From: JALYNX01 sp963746905
GTDB taxonomy: Bacteria > Actinomycetota > Acidimicrobiia > Spongiisociales > ZC4RG35
Length of the DNA stretch: 64,000 bases
Reading direction: 5' to 3'
Assembly (NCBI GenBank): GCA_963746905.1
Contig: CAVVCY010000003.1
Coordinates: forward strand, 1,080,024 to 1,144,023
The position numbers and the translations under genes are program-made. Position 1 is the stretch's first letter. Each line of letters opens with the position of its first letter. Of this stretch, positions 42,019 through 53,208 are shown in pieces. Under the pieces are notes generated by a model. That model ran no database searches, was not told the origin of the DNA, and saw nothing but the letters and a program-made list of their open reading frames with translations.

Positions 42019-45000
42019 TCAAGCAGAGATTCCTACGCCCATTCGTGTGACGGCGGCTTCCGCAATCAGATCGAGTATGTCCGCCATCGCATAACTCCGA
42101 CCCTCGGCTTCGAGCCTCTTGTGTTCATGTCTTCCGAGGCCATGGTCGAGGATGGCATTCGTCGAGTCGTGGAGCGCGATCGAGGAGAGGTATGGCCGGT
42201 CGTCCGCCGACCGATGGTTGGCACCGTGAGCCAGAGCTGCAGTCTCCAAGGCACCGGCCCTGGCAAGGACCGTGGCTACTTCTTCGAGCGCGAACAAGTG
42301 ATTGCGATATGTGATCCCAGTTTCCAGCGAGATCCCGCGAGGTCTCTAAGCCAAACAGCAGGGCTTCTTCGAGACGCCCTGCCAGAGCCAGGATCGCGGC
42401 CTTGTTCCCCCGTGTCCACATCCCCACGTATCGGGCTCCGATGGAGTCGTGAATCTCGAGCGAATAGTCGACCAGCTGAAGAGCCTCGGCGTGTCTTCCT
42501 TCGCACACCGATCTGTCGGACAGCGAGGTTGTTGGCGGTCATGCCGATGTGAAACGGGGCGTCGATTTCCACCGCCAACTCATACGCTTCTTCGGAATAG
42601 CGAACTGCCCCGGTCAAGTCTCCAGCCGCCCAAGCGAAGATCGAGGCTCTGGTCCGCGCATCCACTCGCAGCCACGGATCATCGGTCGCATCGACCTCAT
42701 TGGAACTGACGAGGAGTTGACGCGCTGTCGCGACATCCCCGAGGTCCGAATAGGCGAAAGTGAGAAGCACTCTTGCCGCCAGGCGGAGATGGTCGTTTGA
42801 GGTCCTGGCGATGAGCTCCGACGCGAGTTCGATGCTTCTGATCGAGTCGTCCTTGTTCAGCGCCCGAGCCAGCTGGTGGTCAAGTTGATCTTGCACCAAT
42901 GGGCTTGTCCCCTTGAGGCGGCGGGTGGCTTCGAGCAGATCGACTGCGTTCAGCAGCGGCTCTGTTATGAACAGGAAGTCCGCGACCCCGACGACTGCCC
43001 TGGCAGCCGCCTCGGGATCCTCTCCCGTCCCCCATCGAATTGCAGTCCTGATGTCCTCATCATGTGCCGCCATTCGGCGGATCCAATCTGCTTGTTGTGG
43101 AGTGCGAAGGGCGTCGTGTGCAGCGGCCGCCTCGTCAAGAAAGAACCTTGCATGCCTGTCGTTCAGCGTCTGCGCACGCTCGGACAGGATCAGAAGCTCG
43201 GCCGCCCTTGCTCGTACCGGCTGGAGCATTCGACGAGCCCCCATTGAGTGACTGAGGAGAGAATGGTCGAAAAGGAGGTCCATTTGATCTCTGGCGTCGT
43301 GTTCTGATATCTGGCAGATGTCGGCCACTGCCACCTCGTCCAGGGGTCCGGTGAACACGGACAACTGTTGGAAGATCTGCTGACTGGCCGTCGGCAAGAG
43401 GTCGTATGACCAGTCAACGGTTGCCGCCAGAGTCCGTTGGCGGTCCGGTGTCACCCGATAGGGGCTCTGGATTTGGTTCAGATTGCTCTCGACCATTGAG
43501 GCGACTTCTGTGAGCTTCCGGTGGCGGAGTTGGGCTGCGGCCAGCTCCACACCGAGAGGAATCCCACCGACCGCGAAACAAACTCGCACCACGTCGGGAG
43601 CGGTCTGCTGGTTGAGTTCGAAATCAGGATCGGCGAGACGAGCTCGGTCGGTGAACAGCGCCACGGTCTCGTTTCGCTCAAGGCGTTCGAGCTCCTGGCT
43701 CCCGTCAGGAGGGATGAGCAAAGGGACTGTCCAAAGGCGTTCGCCCGGTACGCCGAGTCGGCGCGCGGCTCGTCGTCAGGATCTTGACGCCACCAGCATG
43801 CTGGAGAATGTCCGCGGACATCTCGGCCACGATTTCGACCAACTTTTCGCAGTCGTCGAAGAGAATCAGGAGTTCCCTGTTGTTGAGCCAGTCTCGTAAT
43901 GCCGCCCTCGAGTCGCGCTCAATCGATTCCTCCACTCGCACCGCCCGAGCCACGGCCTGTTCCAATTCGGTCGTGAAGGAAAGCTCGGCGACCTGCACCA
44001 GCCACACTCCGTCCGGGAACGATCCAACTCGGTCTGCGGCCAGCTGGAAGCCAAGACGGGTCTTACCCACGCCACCAGGCCCGGTGAGCGTCACCAGTCG
44101 GTTCTCGTCGAGGATCCGGTTCAGCTCGGCGAGCTCTCGGGTCCTCCCTACGAATGTGGTGAGTTGGACCGGCAGATTCGTGAGGCGCCCTCTCTCGGAG
44201 CCTCGGATGCCTGAGGCCTGGTCTTCGTGTTCGAGCAACGTAACGAGCTCAGGGGTCGTCACGCTGGGCAGTGACAGCTCAGCCACCGCCCCGGGACGCC
44301 ATCCAGAGGGAAGTTCTCCGAGTCCAGCAGCCACAGCGGATCTTGACGCGACAATCTGGCCCGGAGCGAGTGCACCTACCACTCGGATCAGTCGATGAAG
44401 ATCGAGACCCTCGAGGCGACTGTCAGCGACTTGCAAATCTCCAGATCCGATCGCCACACACAATCCCGGGAATCCGGGACTCAACAGGTCGAAGACTTGC
44501 AGGGCGACTCTCGTTGCCCGCGGGACGTCGTCGAACAAGAGGGCGGAAAACCCTTCCATTGGAGTAAAGACTTCACATCCCAGGGTCTCGGCTTCCGCCG
44601 CAATTGCTCTAGCGAGGTGCCCCCTCAGGTCGGAATCCGAGCTTTCTCGAGCGGCGAGCTTGGCAACAAGGAACCCGTTGGCCCGCGCGGTGGATCAGAA
44701 GCCCTGGGTGTGGCCTCGAGGTTGGGCGAGTGACGAAGGATTGCCTCGTACACCGCTTCGGTGGCAGGGCTCGGCTCGCTGCCAATCTCGTCTCGGAGTG
44801 CTCGGGTCGTCGAATCGATCACTCGAAGTGCATCCGCCTGTCGACCCCCCCTGTAGAGGGCCACGGCGTAAAGTTGTGCGAGCCGCTCGTCCAGAGGATG
44901 CTGACCGCCGAGGGTGGCAAGTTCCGGAATTGATTCGTCGTGCATGCCCAATTCGAGTTGGCAATCGAGGCGCAGCACGGAAGCGGTCAAACGGAGCAGC

Positions 45001-45455
45001 TCGAGGCGTGAGGCCTCAGCGAATGCGAAATCCTCGAACGCAAAGTTCGAGAACGCGGGCCCAGACCACATTGCTTCCCCAGATGACAGGCGTTGAACTG
45101 CCACGCTGATGCTCCCGTTTTGCTGTGCGTTCCTTGCCTCGGCGATATGGCGCTCGAAGACTGCGACATCGAATTGGTCGGGCTCGATCCTGAGCAAGTA
45201 GCCGGGGGAGCGGTTGACGATCAAGTTCGAGGAACCGAGTGCGGTCCTAAGGCGTGAGATTTGTGTCTGGAGCGCAGCTTCGGGATTGATCGGCGCCGAA
45301 TCGCCCCACATCCCATCGATCATTCGACTCGACGAAACCACTTTGCCGGCGTCGACCAAGAGGATCGCGAGGAGGCGCGTTTCCATCGGGCGGAGAGACA
45401 CCAGTTCGCCTGAATCACTAACTGCCTGAACTGGTCCTAGACCGCGATAGAACAT
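42019..45455 (-). CDS. BTAD/cyclase-like/NB-ARC/TPR regulator, four frameshifts
   Basis: One large regulator of about 1,145 residues split over five frames. From the ATG at 45455: an OmpR-type winged-helix domain with SARP-like BTAD helices (VSLRPMETRLLAILLVDAGK, RGGRQADALRVI); a class-III cyclase-like domain; an NB-ARC ATPase (TLTGPGGVGKTRLGFQ, LILFDDCEKL); and TPR-like helices to 42019. Frame breaks lie near 44680 (one base missing), 43757, 42511 and 42315 (one base extra each). The cyclase-like part has FLVAKL and TPMEGF where active enzymes carry metal-binding aspartates, so it is probably inactive. It could be a true pseudogene or an error-rich stretch. Confidence 0.8.
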
Positions 45456-45577
45456 CCGGGGAGCAGGCTATCCAAAGCACTCGTCTCGCTGTCACGCTCC
45501 TGAAAGTGATCTGAAAGACCTGTACTTGATGCTCCTCTTGACCCCTGAGGGTTCAGGGGCAGGAAATGGAGGCAGAG

Positions 45578-46228
45578 ATGACACGAAAGATCAGGTCGCT
45601 TCTAGTGGCAGCAGCGATCGCCTTGGTGGCATGTGATGGCGGTTCAGGTGGTGTCGAAGCACTTCCTGAGGATGGAGAAGTTGGTGGCGAGAGCATGCTT
45701 GAGCTAACCCAGGCCTACGGCGTGGGGATCATTGAGACTCCGATGGACTCGTCATGGCTCGCCGATCCCAACAACTGTGATGGAGGGATTTCGACTGCCG
45801 AGGTCTACTTCGCTCCCACATTTGCGTCTGACGGTGCCACCGCAGCTACCTGCACTATGAGCGCCGAGCAGAGTCTCTATCTGAGCCCGGTCCTGGTGAT
45901 CTGTACGGACGGGGTGGAAGGTGAAAGCGCGGATGTCGCGTGCCTGGACGGCCTCTGGAATCCGACCGATTCGTCGGTCACGGTCGATGGTGTCGAGATG
46001 ATCGGCGGGCTAGACGAGCGGATCTACGAAACCGAAGTCTTTGAGGCGACGCTTCCCGAGGAGAATGTCTTCGATGCCGCGGGGGGACCGACGCGAGGGA
46101 TCATTCGGGGACAGGCAGTCGTGGTGGAAGGTCTGGAGGCCGGGGAGCACGAGGTAGTCGTCTCCGGCGATTTCGGCAACGGGGAGTTTGCCGGGGCTTT
46201 GACGATCGACCTGACAGTGGAAGGGTAG
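45578..46228 (+). CDS. Lipoprotein of unknown function
   Basis: A 216-residue lipoprotein with signal ending ALVAC (Cys about residue 18) and six further cysteines that could form disulfides. The mature region includes ADPNNCDGGISTAEVYF and later beta-rich acidic sequence. ATG 45578 is preceded by GGAGG. No known domain. It is divergent from the large regulator across a 122-base gap, so it is a plausible target of that regulator. Confidence 0.65.
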   Translation: MTRKIRSLLVAAAIALVACDGGSGGVEALPEDGEVGGESMLELTQAYGVGIIETPMDSSWLADPNNCDGGISTAEVYFAPTFASDGATAATCTMSAEQSLYLSPVLVICTDGVEGESADVACLDGLWNPTDSSVTVDGVEMIGGLDERIYETEVFEATLPEENVFDAAGGPTRGIIRGQAVVVEGLEAGEHEVVVSGDFGNGEFAGALTIDLTVEG

Positions 46229-46281
46229 GAGTTCGACGGAGCGTCGGCGCGAGTCGGCGCTCCATCTGAAAGGACGGTCGG

Positions 46282-46353
46282 CGCTCCCGGCAGGATTCGA
46301 ACCTGCGCACCCGGCTCCGGAGGCCGGTGCTCTATCCCCTGAGCTACGGGAGC
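46282..46353 (-). tRNA. tRNA-Arg (anticodon CCG)
   Basis: A full cloverleaf on the minus strand: acceptor GCTCCCG/CGGGAGC, D-arm GCTC-AGGGGATA-GAGC, anticodon stem CCGGC/GCCGG with loop CTCCGGA (anticodon CCG, reading CGG), and T-arm GCAGG-TTCGAAT-CCTGC. Discriminator is G and no CCA is encoded. Confidence 0.96.
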
Positions 46354-46401
46354 AGTTGGAGGGTCAATCCTATCCGTAGGCTCCGCCCTACCCTCCGGCC
46401 G

Positions 46402-47622
46402 GTGAAGTACGTCTCGACCAGGGGTAACGCGCCGGAGCTCGACTTCAGAGGAGTGGTCCTGGCCGGGTTGGCCTCGGACGGGGGCCTCTATGTGCCAACT
46501 GAGATCCCGGCGCTTCCCGTTGGCTGGGAATCATGGGGCTACGTCGATGCGGTCTCGGCGACACTCGAGTTGTTCGGCGCCGAGAGCCCGCACGGCCTGG
46601 TGAAAGAGGCAGCGGCGCGTTTCAGGCATCCCGAGATCGCACCACTGGTCCCGGTCGGCGATCGCCTGGTCTTCGAGCTGTTTTGGGGGCCGACTTTCTC
46701 CTTCAAAGACCATGCTCTCCAGGTCCTGGGCGGTCTTCTCGAACGTGAATTAGGGGCCGGGACTGGTGTGATCCTCGGCGCCACCTCTGGTGACACTGGA
46801 TCAGCCGCCATCGAGGCGGTTCGGGGAAGGTCCAACATGAGGATCGTGGTCCTCTACCCCGAGGGCATGGTCTCGGACTTCCAGCGTCGCCAGATGACCA
46901 CTGTCGGCGATGAGAACGTCTCGGTTGTGGCCGTTCGGGGGACTTTTGACCAGTGCCAGGCGATGGTGAAGGAGGCATTTCGAGTGCACTCCGACCTGCT
47001 GGCTTTCAATTCGATCAACTGGGCCCGGGTGGCGGTTCAGATCGGCTACTACATCTACCTCGGTTCGAAGATCGAGAAGCCCTTCGACGTCGTGGTGCCG
47101 ACCGGCAACTTTGGGAACGTCTACGCCTGTTGGATGGCGAAGCAGATCGGGATCCCCGTCGCTTCGATCACGATCGCCAACAATGCCAATCGTGGGCTCA
47201 CCGATCTGATCAACGGCGGGACCATGACTCACGGGCCTGTGGTTCCCACCTTGGCCCCGGCGATGGACGTGGGCCTGCCCTCCAATCTGGAGCGATTCAC
47301 CGGTGATCCCCGGGCCGAATTCGCCGCTGGTTCGGCCAGCGACGCCGAGATCCGCCGGACGATCGCCGAGGTATATCGGGAGCAGGGCTATCTCCTCGAT
47401 CCGCACAGCGCGGCGGCCTGGCATGTCGGCTCGGCCACGCTCACGGCCCGGCCCCAGGTGGTGGTCGCCACCGCTCATCCCGCCAAGTTCTCGACGACGA
47501 TTGCGGAGAGCCTGGGAGAGACACTGCAATGGCCTGACCTCGCTCCCGGTTTGTTCGGCCTGGAGGAGCGAATCGTCGCGATCGACCCCGAACCTTCAGC
47601 CCTGGAACCTTTCATCCGATAG
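46402..47622 (+). CDS. thrC: Threonine synthase ThrC
   Basis: A 406-residue PLP enzyme converting O-phosphohomoserine to threonine. It opens KYVSTRGNAPELDFRGVVLAGLASDG, has the PLP lysine in PTFSFKDHALQVLG, LGATSGDTGSAAIEA, VVPTGNFGNVYACWMAKQIG, and a C-terminal VVVATAHPAKFS. This is the class with an N-terminal VxxYxSTRG motif. The frame is open back to 46327 but that would overlap the tRNA; GTG 46402 starts just before the conserved motif and is preferred. Confidence 0.95.
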   Translation: MKYVSTRGNAPELDFRGVVLAGLASDGGLYVPTEIPALPVGWESWGYVDAVSATLELFGAESPHGLVKEAAARFRHPEIAPLVPVGDRLVFELFWGPTFSFKDHALQVLGGLLERELGAGTGVILGATSGDTGSAAIEAVRGRSNMRIVVLYPEGMVSDFQRRQMTTVGDENVSVVAVRGTFDQCQAMVKEAFRVHSDLLAFNSINWARVAVQIGYYIYLGSKIEKPFDVVVPTGNFGNVYACWMAKQIGIPVASITIANNANRGLTDLINGGTMTHGPVVPTLAPAMDVGLPSNLERFTGDPRAEFAAGSASDAEIRRTIAEVYREQGYLLDPHSAAAWHVGSATLTARPQVVVATAHPAKFSTTIAESLGETLQWPDLAPGLFGLEERIVAIDPEPSALEPFIR

Positions 47623-47803
47623 TTCAGTGGGACGCTGCTTTGCGCAATCGCGTCGAGTGGCTACGATGAACATTGCTGCCGGCGCCAAGGGACGCGGCAA
47701 CGATCCACTCAACAGCCTTGTTTCGAGGCATTGCCCCATAGCTATGCGATGGTGCACATCCCGGTCCAAGTGAGCCTCCAAGGGACGAATCGCGAAGGAT
47801 CCA

Positions 47804-49303
<1,500 letters not shown>

Positions 49304-49317
49304 GACAGGAGCCAGCG

Positions 49318-49584
49318 GTGAGAACCGACATTCATCCGACATACGCCGACACCCACGTGACGTGCTCGTGTGGCAACACTTTCACGACCAAGAGCACCAA
49401 ACCGGGTGAGATGCATGTCGAGTTGTGCAACGAGTGTCATCCATTTTTCACCGGCAAGCAGAAGCTGGTGGACACTGGTGGCCGGGTCGAGCGTTTCCAG
49501 AAGCGGTATGGCAAGACCACCTTCACCAAGGGCTCCGAACAGCCGGCCGGGGACGAACAGGCAGAGCCCGCCGTCACCGAGTGA
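49318..49584 (+). CDS. rpmE: 50S ribosomal protein L31 (zinc-containing type)
   Basis: An 88-residue protein beginning with GTG, RTDIHPTYADTHVTCSCG. Cys16, Cys18, Cys37 and Cys40 form the zinc site that marks the C+ type. FFTGKQKLVDTGGRVERFQKR is the conserved middle. The C-terminus is extended and acidic (GDEQAEPA), about 15 residues beyond the usual end. It follows rho directly, the common gene order. Confidence 0.96.
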   Translation: MRTDIHPTYADTHVTCSCGNTFTTKSTKPGEMHVELCNECHPFFTGKQKLVDTGGRVERFQKRYGKTTFTKGSEQPAGDEQAEPAVTE

Positions 49585-49626
49585 TCCGGTCCCTCCAACC
49601 GAAATTGGGATCAGGAGGGGTCAAAT

Positions 49627-50607
49627 ATGAGCTCTGAGCGTCCCAATTACGAGGCGCCAATCGATCCGACCAAGACGGTCGGTGGACAAGCCGTCATCGA
49701 AGGGGTGATGATGCGCGCCCCGGGGGCGTGGTCGGTTGCGGTTCGTCAGCCTGATTCGACTATGACCGCCCGCCGTGAGCCGCTGGCCCGACTCTCCGAG
49801 CGCAACAGTGCCGCACGCATCCCCTTCGTCCGCGGGGTCTTGATTCTGTGGGAATCGCTGAGTCTCGGGTTCCGAGCGCTTTCCTGGTCTGCCGAGAAGG
49901 CATCGGGGGAGGAAGAGGAGCCCCTAACCGGCTCTCAAATCGGTTGGACAATGGTCGTGGCGATGTTGGTGTTCGCCGGGGTGTTCATCGTGCTCCCCGC
50001 CCTCACCGCAGGATTCATCGCCGGTGATTCGGGGATCCTCTTCAACGTCGTCGAGGGTGTCCTCAGACTTGGGCTCTTCGTCGGCTACATCTGGGCCATC
50101 GGCCGATCCGCCGAAATCGGCCGGGTCTTCGAATATCACGGTGCCGAACACATGTCGATACACGCCTATGAGGCCGGCGAGCCGTTGAGCGTCCAATCCG
50201 TTCGCCGCTATCCGCCCGAGCATCCCCGCTGTGGTACCAGTTTCCTGCTCATCGTGGTCCTGGGCTCGATCATCTTCTTCTCCTTCTTCGGTCGCCCGGG
50301 TTGGGTCTTTCTGATCACGACGAGGTTGATTGGGATCCCGGTGATTGCCGGGGTCGCATATGAGCTGCTGCGCTGGTCGGGCACTCGCGGCGGATGGGTT
50401 GCCAGCGCTCTGGCAGCCCCCGGGATCTGGCTGCAAAAGCTCACGACTCGCGTCCCCGACGAGTCCCAGATCGAGGTGGCGATCTCCAGCTTGGTGGTGG
50501 CACTCGACGACGAGATGCTCGAAGAGGTCACTGGCCGAGGCGGCATCCCCGAGTCCGCCCTCGCATTGCGTAGGTCTATCGACGACCTCAGCTCCCAGGA
50601 GGGCTGA
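49627..50607 (+). CDS. DUF1385-family (YqhQ-like) membrane protein
   Basis: A 326-residue membrane protein with the DUF1385 pattern: VGGQAVIEGVMMRAPGAWSVAVR at the N-terminus, RIPFVRGVLILWESLSLGFRAL, four or five hydrophobic segments, then RVFEYHGAEHMSIHAYEAG and HPRCGTSFLLIVV. The histidine/glutamate-rich YHGAEH motif suggests a metal site. Function is not established. It ends one base into prfA, as it often does in actinobacteria. Confidence 0.9.
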   Translation: MSSERPNYEAPIDPTKTVGGQAVIEGVMMRAPGAWSVAVRQPDSTMTARREPLARLSERNSAARIPFVRGVLILWESLSLGFRALSWSAEKASGEEEEPLTGSQIGWTMVVAMLVFAGVFIVLPALTAGFIAGDSGILFNVVEGVLRLGLFVGYIWAIGRSAEIGRVFEYHGAEHMSIHAYEAGEPLSVQSVRRYPPEHPRCGTSFLLIVVLGSIIFFSFFGRPGWVFLITTRLIGIPVIAGVAYELLRWSGTRGGWVASALAAPGIWLQKLTTRVPDESQIEVAISSLVVALDDEMLEEVTGRGGIPESALALRRSIDDLSSQEG

Positions 50608-51665
50608 TGGACGCCAACGTGGAAGCCCGTCTCGACGAGATCGAGTCGGCCTTCGCCGAAACCGAAGCCCTGTTGTCTGATCCCGTGGTGCATGCCGATC
50701 TCCCCCGGCTTGCTGATCTGGGGCGCAAGCACTCTGAGTTGAGCGATCTCGTGGCCGACATCCGGCGTTGGCGTGAGGCATCAACAGATCTGGTCGAAGC
50801 CGAAGAAATGTCTGATGACCCAGACATGGCCCATCTCGCCGCTGATCTCTCGAAGGAGATCGAATTCCTCGAGGAGCGGATCAGAACTGCGCTGGTGCCC
50901 ACCGATCCCAACGACGGCAAAGACGTGATCGTCGAGATCCGCTCCGCTGCCGGGGGCGATGAAGCGGCCATCTGGGCTGGAGACCTCTTGCGAATGTATG
51001 AGCGGTACGCCGATCGCCACGGTTTCCGCGTCGAGGCGATGGAATCGTCACCGTCCGAGGCTGGCGGCTACGACAAGGTGACCGTCGCGGTCAAAGGGCG
51101 CGGCGCCTACTCCAGGATGAAGTATGAGGCCGGCGTTCATCGGGTGCAGCGCGTCCCCAAAACAGAGTCTCAGGGGAGGATTCACACCTCGACAGCCACC
51201 GTGGCGGTACTTCCCGAGGTGGAGGAAGTCGAAGTGGAAATCGATCCCAATGACGTCAAGATCGATGTCTATCGCTCCACTGGCCCGGGTGGGCAATCGG
51301 TGAACACGACCGACTCCGCCGTCCGGCTCACCCACTTGCCGACCGGTCTCGTGGTCACCTGCCAGGACGAAAAGAGCCAGCTCCAGAACAAGGACAAGGC
51401 GATGAGGATCCTCCGGGCCCGGCTCTATCAGATTGAGATGGAGCGCCAGCATTCCGAGGTTGCCGGTGCCCGGCGCTCGCAAGTGGGCAGTGGCGGGCGG
51501 TCGGAAAAGATCCGGACCTACAACTACAAGGACAACCGGGTCACGGATCACCGCATCGGGCTGACGCTGCGTCGTCTGGATCAAGTCCTGGAAGGCGATC
51601 TCGACGAGATGGTGGATGCGATGGCGGCCGATGAGCAGGCGAGCCGTCTCAGTCAGGGCGATTGA
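50607..51665 (+). CDS. prfA: Peptide chain release factor 1
   Basis: A 352-residue class-I release factor for UAA and UAG codons. It has a helical domain 1, IRSAAGGDEAAIWAGDL, the RF1 codon-recognition loop region near the centre (RVPKTESQGRIHTS), the catalytic GGQ in STGPGGQSVNTTDSAVR, and a Lys/Arg-rich C-terminal end. TGPGGQSVNTTDSAV is diagnostic of RF1. It is followed in the opposite direction by the glycosyltransferase operon. prmC, whose product methylates this GGQ, is 3.2 kb further along. Confidence 0.96.
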   Translation: MDANVEARLDEIESAFAETEALLSDPVVHADLPRLADLGRKHSELSDLVADIRRWREASTDLVEAEEMSDDPDMAHLAADLSKEIEFLEERIRTALVPTDPNDGKDVIVEIRSAAGGDEAAIWAGDLLRMYERYADRHGFRVEAMESSPSEAGGYDKVTVAVKGRGAYSRMKYEAGVHRVQRVPKTESQGRIHTSTATVAVLPEVEEVEVEIDPNDVKIDVYRSTGPGGQSVNTTDSAVRLTHLPTGLVVTCQDEKSQLQNKDKAMRILRARLYQIEMERQHSEVAGARRSQVGSGGRSEKIRTYNYKDNRVTDHRIGLTLRRLDQVLEGDLDEMVDAMAADEQASRLSQGD

Positions 51666-51669
51666 GGGG

Positions 51670-51737
51670 CCCCCCTCCCCGCCTCCGGCGGTACTCCCCC
51701 CATGCCCCCCTCCCCGGCTCCGCCGGTACTCCCCCCA
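51670..51737. repeat. Two-copy GC-rich tandem repeat downstream of prfA
   Basis: Two 33-bp units (51670-51702 and 51705-51737) of the form CCCCCCTCCCCGsCTCCGsC, then GGTACTCCCCCCA, differ at two positions only. They sit between convergent genes. This is low-complexity intergenic DNA of unknown role; two copies are far too few for a CRISPR array. Confidence 0.75.
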
Positions 51738-51790
51738 ACGCTCGCTTTCGCTCGCTGGAGGGAGAAATGTCGCTTCGCTCCTGGGGGGAG
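51729..51790. terminator. Long inverted repeat between prfA and the glycosyltransferase gene
   Basis: CTCCCCCCA (51729-51737) and TGGGGGGAG (51782-51790) are perfect 9-bp complements around a 44-base core that holds CGCTCGCTTTCGCTCGCTGG. Lying between convergent genes, it could act as a bidirectional stop for both transcripts, although no T-tract is present. Confidence 0.35.
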
Positions 51791-51798
51791 ACATGAGG

Positions 51799-53208
51799 TC
51801 AGGTATCGGTCCCGAGGTTGGCCACGCCTTTGCGCTCCATGTTCCCCCAAGCAAGGGTCGACCTCCCTCCGATCAACGCCCGAATCCTCCATGCCACGGT
51901 CACCTGGCGGAAGCCGAGGTTTTCGATGAAGGCCATGACGACGAGGCGTGCGGTGTCGGCTCGGCCGTTGAAGTACCCGAATGATTCGTCGAGCAAGAGC
52001 GCGAGGAGCGAGCTCATCAGCCCGACGCCGAGCGCCAACCCCAACATCACCATGAGGTTGGTCACATTCAGCGCTCCGAGGATGAAGGCGAGGGGGATCA
52101 GGAACCAGCCGGCGAACTCGATGATCGGCGCCAGGAACTCGAAGAGGAACATGGCGGCCCAGGTCACCGTCCCGACCTTGCCGTACTTGGGGTTGAAGGT
52201 CATCGGCATGAAATCACGCACCGCCCTCATCAGCCCCCGGTGCCACCGGATCCTTTGCCGCTTGAGAACTCGGAGCGTGTCCGGCACCTCGGTCCAGATA
52301 ACGGCCGAGGGCTCATAGACGATGCGATAGGGGATCTTGTTGTCGATGTGGTGGCGATGCAGGCGCATGGTCAGATCCATGTCCTCGCCCATGTGCCCGC
52401 TCGTGAACCCGCCGACGGCGATCACGGCTGATCGCTTCCAGATCCCAAACGCGCCCGACACCAGGGGCAGCGCGTCCATGCGGGACCAGGCCGGGCGAGA
52501 GGCGAGAAAGGTCCTCACATATTCGAGGACTTGCATCCGGGGCACCAGGCGCTTGGGGACTTCGGAGCGGATCAAGTGGCCGAGCTGGACGGCGCTCCCG
52601 TTGAGAGGGCGGATGTTCCCTCCCACTGCGATGGTGCGCTGGCGATCCTCCACTACCCGTCGCATTGCCGCCACCAGGCACTTGGCGTCCAGGATCACGT
52701 CGGCGTCGGTGCACAGGGCATAGGGATAACGGGCTGCGTTGATCCCGGCGTTCAGTGCGTCGGCCCGCCCACCGTTTTCCTTGTCGATCACAGTGATGTC
52801 CACCGAACCACGGCCGCGATAGATGGCCCGGACCGGGGCGGTCGGGATATCGGGCCGGTAGGGAATGCGCACCCGCTCCAGCTTGAACCCTTCGATCAAA
52901 CGTTGAAGGGTCTCGTCGCTCGACCCATCATTGGTGATCACTATTTCGAAGCGGGGATAGCCGACGATCGACATTGACCTCACTGATTCGATGATCCCCA
53001 CCGCCTCGTTGTAGGCGGGGATCACGATCGACACCGGAGGCGAGGTCTGGCTCGACAGCATTTCGGACACCCGACCGAAGCGGTTCAGGTGATGGCTGCG
53101 CCGCATGGCAACCGCTGACAGCAGAGCGAGAAATATCAAGTAGGTCTGCATCAGGATGAAATAGGAGATGATCCCGTATCCGACCCAGCGCATGAGGTCG
53201 AGCAACAT
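51799..53208 (-). CDS. Family-2 processive glycosyltransferase (PgaC/NodC-like)
   Basis: A 469-residue membrane enzyme. An N-terminal membrane helix (residues about 8-34) leads to a GT2 catalytic domain: VSIVIPAYNEAVGI, ITNDGSSDETL, CTDADVILDAK (the DxD site), GEDMDLTMRL and QRIRWHRG, the QxxRW motif of processive beta-glycan synthases such as those for PNAG or hyaluronan. Two or three membrane helices follow. It probably makes an extracellular polysaccharide. Its start shares a base with the HEAT-repeat gene's stop. Confidence 0.88.
   Translation of the reverse strand: MLLDLMRWVGYGIISYFILMQTYLIFLALLSAVAMRRSHHLNRFGRVSEMLSSQTSPPVSIVIPAYNEAVGIIESVRSMSIVGYPRFEIVITNDGSSDETLQRLIEGFKLERVRIPYRPDIPTAPVRAIYRGRGSVDITVIDKENGGRADALNAGINAARYPYALCTDADVILDAKCLVAAMRRVVEDRQRTIAVGGNIRPLNGSAVQLGHLIRSEVPKRLVPRMQVLEYVRTFLASRPAWSRMDALPLVSGAFGIWKRSAVIAVGGFTSGHMGEDMDLTMRLHRHHIDNKIPYRIVYEPSAVIWTEVPDTLRVLKRQRIRWHRGLMRAVRDFMPMTFNPKYGKVGTVTWAAMFLFEFLAPIIEFAGWFLIPLAFILGALNVTNLMVMLGLALGVGLMSSLLALLLDESFGYFNGRADTARLVVMAFIENLGFRQVTVAWRIRALIGGRSTLAWGNMERKGVANLGTDT

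Noticed and set aside
51670..51737. Possible CRISPR-like repeat
   Set aside because: Only two units with a two-base gap and no spacers; no cas genes in the window.
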